Source of the DNA: CBFGWV01 sp965652545
GTDB lineage: Bacteria > Pseudomonadota > Gammaproteobacteria > Competibacterales > Competibacteraceae
NCBI GenBank assembly: GCA_965652545.1
Contig: CBFGWV010000079.1
Coordinates: 1 to 16,611 of the forward strand
Reading direction: 5' to 3'
DNA: 16,611 bases
Position numbers and translations under genes: made by a program. The notes beneath the pieces were generated by a model. That model was not told the DNA's origin. It searched no databases and saw only the letters and a list, made by a program, of their open reading frames with translations. Of the stretch, positions 1 through 5,500 are shown one piece after another. The stretch's first letter is position 1; each line of letters opens with the position of its first letter.

Positions 1-88
1 TTCCATGCAGATTGAGCCCGGGCATGGTAGCCGCTGATTGCTCGTCCATGCAGCATCCCAGCAACCTGTCCGGCAGGCCGGTTAGTTG
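1..88. other. Gene-free left flank
   Basis: No convincing coding region is visible here. The stretch contains the 9-mer TCCATGCAG twice, at 2-10 and 46-54, and a short GC-rich palindrome (CCGG-CAGG-CCGG) around 70-80. It may be the 3' flank of a gene outside the window. Nothing here supports a named function. Confidence 0.4.
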
Positions 89-94
89 AAACGG

Positions 95-294
95 TGGCTC
101 TTTATGGATTCTGGTCAGGTCACGACAGGAGCTCCCCTCCCCCCTCGCGGGGGAGGGGCCGGGGGAGAGGGGGATAGCTTGCTTTGGCGAAAACCTATGT
201 CGGTGGCCAACCCGACATCCCCCTCTCCCCAACCCCTCTCCCGCCAGGGGAGAGGGGCTTTGTCGCCGACCTGACCGGAATCCATAAAGAGCCA
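95..294. mobile_element. MITE-like palindromic element with TIRs and target-site duplication
   Basis: The ends are inverted repeats of 27 bp: 95-121 reads TGGCTCTTTATGGATTC... and 268-294 is its reverse complement with one mismatch (26/27). Flanking the element is a perfect 7-bp direct repeat AAACGGT (89-95 and 295-301; 88-95 versus 294-301 matches 7/8), as expected for a target-site duplication. The palindrome continues inward: the GC-rich tracts at about 131-175 (GGGGGAGGGG type) and 214-258 (CCCCTCTCC type) are imperfect reverse complements. Nearly the whole 200 bp can therefore fold on itself around a central 38-40 nt. There is no room for a transposase, so this is a non-autonomous element that would be mobilised in trans. 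A terminal GGCTCTTT with an 8-bp duplication would suit an ISL3-like parent, but that is a recollection and not a match I could test. Confidence 0.85.
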
Positions 295-301
295 AAACGG
301 T

Positions 302-394
302 AATTTTTGGCAGTGACGAAAGGAGCAGGATTGGCCTAGGGTTGTCTACGGGTAATGGTTACCCGCACGACTGTCGGTTTAAGGACGAACATTT
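302..394 (+). promoter_or_regulatory. Upstream region of the 83-aa gene, with an operator-like inverted repeat
   Basis: A perfect inverted repeat CGGGTAA-TGG-TTACCCG lies at 349-365, 30 bases before the ATG at 395. An AAGGA ribosome binding site is at 381-385 with 9-base spacing. No strong -35/-10 pair is obvious; TTGGCC at 331-336 is the best -35 candidate. The MITE ends 100 bases before the start codon, so its right end sits where upstream promoter elements would lie. Confidence 0.4.
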
Positions 395-646
395 ATGAGA
401 GAACGCTGTAATTTCCTGGTCAGCACCTATCACTCCATCAACTGCTTCGACGACGAAGGCAAGCTTGATTTGCAGGATTTGGACCGGCTGATCACCGCCG
501 CCTTGCGCGACGGCATCATGGACAGCCGCGAGCGCCGCGCACTCGGTCGCATCCTCACCCGCGTCAGTCCGTCAAAACTCAACGCCGACATGCGTGAGCG
601 CTTGGCCGAGCTGCGTACGAAGTACGGCATCTCCGGACTGGGCTAG
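395..646 (+). CDS. Hypothetical small soluble protein (83 aa), possibly TerB-like helical
   Basis: I do not recognise this protein with certainty. It has 83 residues, no signal peptide and no membrane segment. It appears all-helical and charged. Residues 20-34 (D-D-E-G-K-L-D-L-Q-D-L-D) look like a loop followed by a helix, and residues 39-56 (DGIMDSRERRALGRIL) recall the acidic-turn plus helix of TerB-like or EF-hand-like small domains. That resemblance is weak. The ATG is supported by AAGGA 9 bases upstream. The next gene starts 5 bases after its stop, so the two are probably cotranscribed. Codon use matches the surrounding GC-rich genes. It is probably a real gene because start, ribosome site and operon spacing agree, but the function is unknown. 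Confidence 0.65.
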   Translation: MRERCNFLVSTYHSINCFDDEGKLDLQDLDRLITAALRDGIMDSRERRALGRILTRVSPSKLNADMRERLAELRTKYGISGLG

Positions 647-651
647 CGCCT

Positions 652-861
652 ATGGTGTGGGTGGCATCGACGCTTGTCGTGCTGGGCTTGTTCTGCGGCG
701 GCGTGGCGATACTGGTCGTCGCGCTCGATGAGGCGGCGGCCCTTGTGGCTCGATGCCTCGCCAGGCCGATGGTGAAGACCTCGGACCTGGTCATTGGCTT
801 ATTCATGCTGGGCGGTACTCTGGAAACGATCGGCTGGTTGATGCTTTTCGCAGTCGATTGA
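652..861 (+). CDS. Small inner-membrane protein, two predicted TM segments (69 aa)
   Basis: The 69-residue product has two hydrophobic segments, about residues 3-33 (VASTLVVLGLFCGGVAILVV, then more Ala-rich) and 48-67 (LVIGLFMLGGTLETIGWLML). A short linker with Arg and Lys joins them (ARCLARPMVKTSD). It is therefore likely a hairpin-like inner-membrane protein. The start lies 5 bases after the upstream stop, suggesting translational coupling with the 83-aa gene. No family is recognised. The pairing of a small charged cytoplasmic protein with a two-helix membrane protein could mean they interact, but this is inference from position only. A strong palindrome follows the stop codon and probably ends the transcript. 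Confidence 0.6.
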   Translation: MVWVASTLVVLGLFCGGVAILVVALDEAAALVARCLARPMVKTSDLVIGLFMLGGTLETIGWLMLFAVD

Positions 862-871
862 TAAGTAAACA

Positions 872-912
872 AATGTAGGATGGGTATCGCTTCGCTCAAC
901 CCATCCTACATT
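872..912. terminator. Palindromic extragenic element, likely bidirectional terminator
   Basis: AATGTAGGATGGGT at 872-885 pairs perfectly with ACCCATCCTACATT at 899-912: a 14-bp stem with a 13-nt loop (ATCGCTTCGCTCA). It lies between the convergent 3' ends of the small membrane protein gene (stop 861) and the lrp-type gene (stop at 918), so it can serve both strands. The TGTAGGATGGGT...ACCCATCCTACA motif resembles a palindrome I recall as dispersed in many gammaproteobacterial genomes, so it may be one copy of an extragenic repeat family. Confidence 0.7.
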
Positions 913-917
913 CGTCG

Positions 918-1376
918 CTATACGCCCAGCGGCAGCACGCGGGTTTGTTTCACCTGCCCGAAGGCGAAGCTCGACTCGACCGAGGCAATACCCGGAATCG
1001 TCGTCAACGTGCCGCGCACGAACTGCTCAAAACGCTGCAGATCGCCCGTGACGACGCGCAGCAGATAGTCATGGCTGCCGCTCATCAGATAACACTCCAT
1101 CACCTCGTCCAGCAGTTGAATGCCCTCCTCGAAACGACGGATGACCGCCTCGGTCGGCCGCTCGAGTTTGATGGACACGAATACGTTGATCGGCAGCCCG
1201 ACTTTCTTCTGATCCACCAGCGCCGCATAGCCGCTGATGATGCCGCGCTCCTCCAGCAGGCGCAGCCGGCGCAGGCAGGGCGAGGGTGACAAGCCGACGC
1301 GGTCGGCCAGTTCCTGATTGCTCAGGCGGCCGTTGAGTTGAAGTTCGCGCAGGATTTTTTGGTCGATCCTATCCAT
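918..1376 (-). CDS. Lrp/AsnC family transcriptional regulator
   Basis: The 152-aa length is typical of Lrp/AsnC. Residues 1-60 form the N-terminal helix-turn-helix: MDRIDQKILRELQLNGRLSN, then QELADRVGLSPSPCLRRLRLLEERGII, the classic 'S-P-C-L-R-R' recognition helix. Residues 65-150 form the RAM ligand-binding domain, including ECYLMSGSHDYLLRVV and the terminal PGIASVESSFAFGQVK segment. Such proteins are octameric or dimeric DNA-binding regulators that respond to amino acids. I chose the ATG at 1376 because MDRIDxKIL is the usual family start. ATGs at 1388 and 1391 are in frame and would add 4-5 residues. It is divergent from a Cys/Met-metabolism PLP enzyme, the arrangement known for mdeR/mdeA in Pseudomonas putida. 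I infer that it activates that neighbour in response to a sulfur amino acid, and probably regulates itself. Confidence 0.93.
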   Translation of the reverse strand: MDRIDQKILRELQLNGRLSNQELADRVGLSPSPCLRRLRLLEERGIISGYAALVDQKKVGLPINVFVSIKLERPTEAVIRRFEEGIQLLDEVMECYLMSGSHDYLLRVVTGDLQRFEQFVRGTLTTIPGIASVESSFAFGQVKQTRVLPLGV

Positions 1377-1383
1377 GTTGCTT

Positions 1384-1413
1384 AGCATCATTGGCAGAAA
1401 CTGCCACGATGCT
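1384..1413. promoter_or_regulatory. Extended palindrome between the lrp-type gene and the PLP enzyme (probable operator)
   Basis: The core is TGGCAG-AAA-CTGCCA at 1392-1406. The arms extend outward as AGCATC (1384-1389) and GATGCT (1408-1413) after a one- to two-base slip, giving 12 matched bases per arm. The hexamer CTGCCA recurs at 1443-1448, exactly 42 bp from the copy at 1401, which is four helical turns. The site lies just upstream of the Lrp-family start codon at 1376 and about 90 bp before the PLP-enzyme ATG. This suits binding of an Lrp-type multimer for autoregulation and control of the divergent gene. Regulator assignment is inferred. Confidence 0.6.
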
Positions 1414-1462
1414 GCGCTCGAACGACTCAACTTCGCAAGCGTCTGCCAGTCCAACACGGGGA

Positions 1463-1480
1463 GGATGGTCAGTACCATCC
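1463..1480 (+). promoter_or_regulatory. Perfect inverted repeat in the leader of the PLP enzyme gene
   Basis: GGATGGT-CAGT-ACCATCC is a perfect 7-bp inverted repeat with a 4-base centre. It lies 5 bases before the AAGGAGG ribosome site (1486-1492) of the ATG at 1501. In RNA it would form a small hairpin next to the ribosome site; in DNA it could be a second operator. Both readings are possible. Confidence 0.5.
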
Positions 1481-1500
1481 CATCCAAGGAGGACGCCCCC

Positions 1501-3315
1501 ATGACGCAGCCCATCAGCCAGATCAGCCCGCTACGACACTCCACCACGGCGGCCGACCCTGACACCCTGGCCGCCGAGCAGCTCACCCACTTCGGTATCG
1601 ACGCCGACAGCCCCCAGGGGCAGGCACTGGCGCGCTTGGCCTCCAGCCTGTACACCGCCAACGGTGCCGCCCAGGACGTGGTGCGGGTCACGCTGGAGCA
1701 CTTGCGCACGCTGGATCGCTCCGACCGCATCGCGTATTTCAATGCCAAGCGCTTTATCTGTTTCCAGCTCGCCAAGATCCTGGATTCGCTGCAAAACCCG
1801 CTGCGCGCGACCTACCAGTCCATCACCACGGCGCAGGACGGGTTTGCCTGCAAGGGGCCGTTCCCGCTGTTCGACAATGTCACGGCGTTGTTCTCCGCCA
1901 CACCGGTGATCGCGCGGACCGCGACCTACCTGTTTGCCTGCTCGGAATGGGTGGAGGATGCCTTCACCGGCCGCGAGCCGCTGCACGAGATCTACTCGCG
2001 CCTGCTCAACCCGACCTCGATCAGCCTGGCCAACCATATTGTCGATGTGGAATGCGGCCCCCGCGCCAATGAATACATGGCCTGGAATTTCAACTCCGGC
2101 ATGGCTGCCATCGACGGGCTTCTGGCCAATCTTCTGGGTGCGCGTGACATCGTCCTGGCCAGCCGCAACGTCTATGGCGGCACCTACCAATTGCTGCACG
2201 ACTGGTACGGCAAGCGCAGCAACCTGGATGTGGCCGTGGAGTGGTTCGACGGTTATGACGTCACGGCCTTCGAACGGGCGCTCAATGCGGTGGAGACGGC
2301 CCACGCCGAGCGGATCGCACAAGGCCGCAAGGTGTACGTGTACCTGGAGTCCCCCTGCAACCCGCATGGCAATGTGCTGGATGTGCCGGCCATCTGCCGT
2401 CTGGCGCACGATCGCGGCTGGCTGGTCGTTTGCGACTCCACCGTCGGTACGCCGTTCCTGCATCCGGTACTCAAGCGCGATGCCATCGACGAGCGGCCGG
2501 ATTTCGTGGTGCATTCCTACACCAAGGACCTGGCCGGCAGTGGTGCCACCACCGCCGGTGTGGTCATCGGGCGCAACGAGCGGATGTTCATGCCCAAGGG
2601 CGAGTCCATGACCATTGCCGGCCCCGATGGCAAGCCCCAGACCATCAATTGGGACGAGACGCTGTTCTGGAACGTCTACTACATCAAGGGCGCGTTCCTG
2701 GACGCCGACAAGGCGTTCGAGGTGCTCGGCGGCATGAAGACCTTCGAAATGCGTGTGCTGCAAAAGACGGTCAACACCTTGACGCTGGCGCGGGTGCTGG
2801 ATGCGCATCCGGGTATCAACGTCAACTGCCCCGCGGCCCCGGGCAACCCGAACCACCACCTGATGCAGGCAAACATGTTCCTGGGTCTGCCGGCGGCCTT
2901 GTTCACCATCGACTTCGAGGGCGCCAAAGGCCGCGCGCCGGTGGACCGGGCGGTGTTCAAGCGCTTCTACGACAGCCTGGAGCCGGCGGTCGGTTTGCAG
3001 GTGTCGCTCGGACAGACCAACACCACCGCCTTGTGTCCGGCGCTGACCAGCCATTCCGAGCTGTCCGCCGCGGCGCTGGAGGAGGCCGGCATCACCGCCA
3101 CCACAGTGCGTATCGCCGTCGGGTTGGAGGACCCGCGCATCCTCATCGGTCATATGCACCGCATGGCCGCACTGATGATCGACCCTGCGCACCCGGGCTT
3201 CAGCGATGGCTTTCCCAGTGGCGAGGCGATCGATCGGATCTACCGCGATACCTATGTCGACGTGCACCGGCGCTTCGTCGAGTCGCGGGTGGACTACGCC
3301 GAACTGACCGGCTGA
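1501..3315 (+). CDS. Cys/Met metabolism PLP-dependent enzyme, extended form (gamma-lyase/transferase family)
   Basis: Family motifs are clear. IYSRLLNPT (164-172) matches the YxRxxNPT phosphate-binding segment, NFNSGMAAI (196-204) the PLP-phosphate loop, YGGTYQLL (225-232) the stacking Tyr region, and ESPCNP (283-288) and CDSTVGTP (311-318, Asp312) the ring-nitrogen side. HSYTKD (338-343) carries the Schiff-base Lys342, and VRIAVGLED (536-544) the carboxylate-binding Arg. The enzyme should act on a sulfur amino acid or homoserine derivative in the cytoplasm, as a methionine gamma-lyase, cystathionine synthase/lyase or relative. At 604 aa it is about 200 longer than the usual 390-420. A helical N-terminal extension of about 130 residues precedes the first motif, an altered segment lies at 365-410, and there is a C-terminal tail of about 45. 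The start at 1501 has a perfect AAGGAGG 8 bases upstream; in-frame ATGs upstream lack this. The divergent Lrp regulator supports amino-acid catabolism. The exact substrate is not clear. Confidence 0.88.
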   Translation: MTQPISQISPLRHSTTAADPDTLAAEQLTHFGIDADSPQGQALARLASSLYTANGAAQDVVRVTLEHLRTLDRSDRIAYFNAKRFICFQLAKILDSLQNPLRATYQSITTAQDGFACKGPFPLFDNVTALFSATPVIARTATYLFACSEWVEDAFTGREPLHEIYSRLLNPTSISLANHIVDVECGPRANEYMAWNFNSGMAAIDGLLANLLGARDIVLASRNVYGGTYQLLHDWYGKRSNLDVAVEWFDGYDVTAFERALNAVETAHAERIAQGRKVYVYLESPCNPHGNVLDVPAICRLAHDRGWLVVCDSTVGTPFLHPVLKRDAIDERPDFVVHSYTKDLAGSGATTAGVVIGRNERMFMPKGESMTIAGPDGKPQTINWDETLFWNVYYIKGAFLDADKAFEVLGGMKTFEMRVLQKTVNTLTLARVLDAHPGINVNCPAAPGNPNHHLMQANMFLGLPAALFTIDFEGAKGRAPVDRAVFKRFYDSLEPAVGLQVSLGQTNTTALCPALTSHSELSAAALEEAGITATTVRIAVGLEDPRILIGHMHRMAALMIDPAHPGFSDGFPSGEAIDRIYRDTYVDVHRRFVESRVDYAELTG

Positions 3316-3332
3316 CCTGGCGGACATCGCGT

Positions 3333-3349
3333 CCCTGGGAGCACCGGTT
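3333..3349 (+). repeat. Dispersed repeat CCCTGGGANCACCGGYT, copy 1
   Basis: The copy reads with G at the variable position and T at Y. It lies 17 bases after the PLP enzyme gene stop and forms the left arm of the hairpin at 3336-3366. Copies 2 and 3 are at 6736-6752 and 16562-16578. Confidence 0.6.
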
Positions 3350-3366
3350 ACAAACCGGTGCTCCCA
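3336..3366. terminator. Strong bidirectional hairpin between convergent genes
   Basis: TGGGAGCACCGGTT (3336-3349) and AACCGGTGCTCCCA (3353-3366) form a 14-bp perfect stem around a 3-nt ACA loop. It lies between the stop of the PLP enzyme gene (3315) and the stop of the convergent exporter gene (3374). There is no T-run, so termination may be Rho-assisted or the hairpin may protect 3' ends. Its left arm is one copy of a short repeat seen twice more in this window. Confidence 0.7.
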
Positions 3367-3373
3367 TGTGGCG

Positions 3374-4612
3374 TTACGCGTGTGGTCCGGGCCGCCCCAG
3401 CTTGCCGCGCTCGGTCACCAGCACCACGACCAGCGCGGCGACGCCGTACAGCGTGAAGCCGGCGGTGAACGGCACCACCGTGCCGTCGAAGGCCTGGCCG
3501 ATCAGGAACCCCAGTGCAGCCGAGCCGGTGGTGGAGAAGAACCCCATCATGGACGATGCCGTGCCGGCGATATGCCCCAGCGGCTCCAGCGCCAGCGCGC
3601 TGAAGTTTGCGCCGATGAAGCCGAACAGGAATAACGTCACCGTCAGCAAGCCCACGAACACCGGCGTGCTCTCCCCGCCGGCCAGGGCGATCGCCAAGTG
3701 CAGGGCGCTGACCGCGGTGAAGCCGATCAGCGCATAGTGCGACAGCGCCCGCATGCCCAGGCGCATCACCAGGCGCGAGTTCGCGAACGCCGCGACCGCC
3801 ATCGCCCCGGCCGGTATCGAAAACAGCAGGGTGAACCAGCGGCCCACCCCCAGCGCATCGTTGAACACCTGCTGCGCGGAGGTCACGAAACCGAACAAGG
3901 CGCCCATGACGATGGCCATGGCCATCATGTAACCGAGGGTCTGACGGGTGGTCAGCGTGGTGCGGTAGTTGCGCAGAATGACCGATGGCGCCAGCCCGCT
4001 GCGCCGCTCGACGGGCAAGGTCTCCGGCAGGCGCCAGGCAACCCACCCGAGCACCGCCACCCCGCCCACCACCAGCACGCCGAACACCCAGCGCCACGGT
4101 GCGACCAGCAGCACCAGCTGGCCGAGGGTCGGCGCCACGATGGGCACGATCATGAACACCATCATGATCAGCGAAATTACTTTGCCCATGGCACGGCCTT
4201 CGTAGCAGTCGCGCACCACGGCCAGCGCGATCACCCGGCTGGCCGACGCCCCCAGGCCCTGGATCACCCGCGCGGCGACCATGGCGCCGAAGCTCGTCGC
4301 CGCAGTGGACACCAGGCCGGCGACGATGAACAACACCAGGCCCAGCAACAGCATGGAGCGGCGCCCGAAACGGTCGGACATCGGCCCGTAGATAAGCTGG
4401 CCGAAGCCCATGCCCATGAGGTAGCTGACGATCACGGTCTGGCGCTGGTTGTCGTCAGTCAGCGCGAAGGCCGCATCGAGGTGGGGCAGGGCGGGCAGCA
4501 TCAGGTCGATGGCCAGGGCATTGAGCGCCATCAACGCGGCCATCAAGGCCACGAACTCGGCAAACAGCAAGCCGGGATGGCGCCCGGCCGATGCCGGGTC
4601 GAGGTCGCTCAT
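3374..4612 (-). CDS. Bcr/CflA family MFS multidrug efflux transporter
   Basis: This 412-aa, 12-TM major facilitator should be an inner-membrane proton/drug antiporter. TM1 carries NALAIDLMLPALP (31-43), the Bcr/CflA-type 'TD-x-YLPA-P' region with acidic Asp36. Motif A follows as GPMSDRFGRRSMLL (77-90), motif B as RVIQGLGAS (115-123), and the antiporter motif C-like MIVPIVAPTLGQL (154-166) in TM5. Length is normal for the family (about 400). The start at 4612 is preceded by AAAGG with about 7-base spacing. It is transcribed toward the PLP enzyme gene, with a shared hairpin between them, and away from the nuclease-like gene. The substrate is unknown. Known family members export bicyclomycin, chloramphenicol, sulfonamides or cysteine, and the last is notable next to a Cys/Met lyase, but this is speculation. 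Confidence 0.9.
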   Translation of the reverse strand: MSDLDPASAGRHPGLLFAEFVALMAALMALNALAIDLMLPALPHLDAAFALTDDNQRQTVIVSYLMGMGFGQLIYGPMSDRFGRRSMLLLGLVLFIVAGLVSTAATSFGAMVAARVIQGLGASASRVIALAVVRDCYEGRAMGKVISLIMMVFMIVPIVAPTLGQLVLLVAPWRWVFGVLVVGGVAVLGWVAWRLPETLPVERRSGLAPSVILRNYRTTLTTRQTLGYMMAMAIVMGALFGFVTSAQQVFNDALGVGRWFTLLFSIPAGAMAVAAFANSRLVMRLGMRALSHYALIGFTAVSALHLAIALAGGESTPVFVGLLTVTLFLFGFIGANFSALALEPLGHIAGTASSMMGFFSTTGSAALGFLIGQAFDGTVVPFTAGFTLYGVAALVVVLVTERGKLGRPGPHA

Positions 4613-4847
4613 GGTGTGCCTTTGTGTAAACGGATGTTGGAATCGTACGACGGTATGGTGAACACGGCGGCCGCAGAATGGTTCAATCGAGTTAGGCGTT
4701 TGACTATAACGACCGCCAATACGGCGGGTGCTGCCATTTGTCGGTCAGCCCCGGCAATGTGAAATACGACCGTGAAAAAAAGTCTGTGCATGACTACGGT
4801 ATTACCGCGTCATCGCAATTGGGCATCTGGACGCCAAGGAGGTATCC
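4613..4847. promoter_or_regulatory. Divergent intergenic region (exporter / nuclease-like gene)
   Basis: These 235 bases separate the minus-strand exporter from the plus-strand nuclease-like gene and must hold both promoters. They are visibly more AT-rich than the neighbours (TTTGACTATAACG near 4699-4711; an A-run at 4774-4781). A small inverted repeat CCGCC-AATAC-GGCGG lies at 4713-4727. TTGACT at 4700-4705 resembles a -35 box, but I see no matching -10 at the right distance, so no promoter is assigned. Confidence 0.35.
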
Positions 4848-5348
4848 GTGACACGCCAGTGGAACGCCATTCGGGCCCTTGTGGCCACTCTTCCTTTTAC
4901 CCTCGCCGCCGCGCCGTCGACCGCGCTGGCCGAGACGTTCGACGGCCGCGTCGTCGAGGTCGTGGACGGTACCACCGTCACCATTGACCGCACCACCGGC
5001 GGGCGGGTGACCGTCCGCCTGGCGGAAATCGACACCGGCTTGCGTGGCACCCGCGCCCGCGACTGGGTGGACGGGTTGGTGTCTTCCCTGCTCGAGGGCA
5101 AGGCGGTGACCGTGCTCACTGAGAAGTCGCCCGACGACGGTGTCGTGCTCGGGCGGGTGTTCGTCGACGATATCGACGTCAGTGCGGAGATGGTCCGCAA
5201 CGGCTGGGCACGGGTGGGCGGTCGGGTCACCGATCCTGCCCTGTATCAGATGCAGTCGCTGGCCAAGCAGGAGGAGCGCGGCCTGTGGCGGCAGTCCCGC
5301 ATCGCCGGGGCGCCGGTGCACATGTGGCGTCAGGCGCGGGTCGACTGA
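4848..5348 (+). CDS. Secreted/periplasmic SNase-like (thermonuclease family) protein, catalytic site substituted
   Basis: The start is GTG, with a perfect AAGGAGG at 4836-4842. Residues 1-28 form a Sec signal peptide ending in the AxA-type site ALA-E. Residues 29-150 follow the staphylococcal nuclease OB-fold: VVEVVDGTTVTI (35-46), VRLAEIDTGL (56-65), the helix DWVDGLVSSLLEGKAVTV (72-89), VLGRVFVDD (100-108), AEMVRNGWARV, and a C-terminal EERGLWRQ. Compared with the classical enzyme, Arg35 and Asp40 are kept (Arg57, Asp62). Asp21 aligns with Thr42, Glu43 with Leu65, and Arg87 with Val99. It is therefore probably a non-catalytic binding protein, or uses different chemistry. At 166 aa the length is normal. 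It stands alone, with a hairpin after the stop. This alignment was done by eye. Confidence 0.85.
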   Translation: MTRQWNAIRALVATLPFTLAAAPSTALAETFDGRVVEVVDGTTVTIDRTTGGRVTVRLAEIDTGLRGTRARDWVDGLVSSLLEGKAVTVLTEKSPDDGVVLGRVFVDDIDVSAEMVRNGWARVGGRVTDPALYQMQSLAKQEERGLWRQSRIAGAPVHMWRQARVD

Positions 5349-5372
5349 GCCGCGGCGCAATACCTCGTAAAC

Positions 5373-5400
5373 CGGCGGCCCCCGGCAGCATGGGCCGCCG
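5373..5400 (+). terminator. Hairpin terminator after the SNase-like gene
   Basis: CGGCGGCCC (5373-5381) pairs with GGGCCGCCG (5392-5400) around a 10-nt loop, followed by CTTTGCGTCTT. The 9-bp GC stem with a weak T-rich tail lies 25 bases after the stop at 5348 and fits an intrinsic-like terminator. Confidence 0.6.
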
Positions 5401-5402
5401 CT

Positions 5403-5450
5403 TTGCGTCTTGGCCAGAGCCTGTCGCACAATGGCGGTACGCAGGCGTAC
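5403..5450 (+). promoter_or_regulatory. Candidate promoter and operator for the MFS gene at 5501
   Basis: TTGCGT (5403-5408) and CACAAT (5427-5432) are 18 bases apart and each match 4/6 of the sigma-70 consensus. Immediately downstream, GTACGC-AG-GCGTAC (5437-5450) is a perfect palindrome that would cover the start of transcription. A repressor site is a reasonable reading; the regulator is not identified. Confidence 0.35.
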
Positions 5451-5500
5451 GGTAAACGGTTCCGCAGCCTGTCCCTTCCCTCGATAAGGACCGCTGCGAC

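Noticed and set aside
86..274. Plus-strand 62-codon open frame
   Set aside because: It lies across the MITE palindrome; the Gly/Pro-rich translation reflects G-rich and C-rich repeat tracts, not a protein.
1375..1500. Earlier in-frame start of the PLP enzyme
   Set aside because: It would span the palindromic control region; the ATG at 1501 has an ideal AAGGAGG.
1377..1775. N-terminal extension of the Lrp-type regulator
   Set aside because: The extra 130 residues overlap the divergent PLP gene, have no similarity to the family, and the normal Lrp start is at 1376.
1531..3327. 598-codon antisense open frame inside the PLP enzyme gene
   Set aside because: Long antisense frames are common in GC-rich genes; the translation has no domain and the sense strand has full catalytic motifs.
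4772..4987. 71-codon plus-strand frame MKKSLCM...
   Set aside because: It overlaps the nuclease-like gene in another frame and ends in Arg/His-rich translation; there is no ribosome site or homology.
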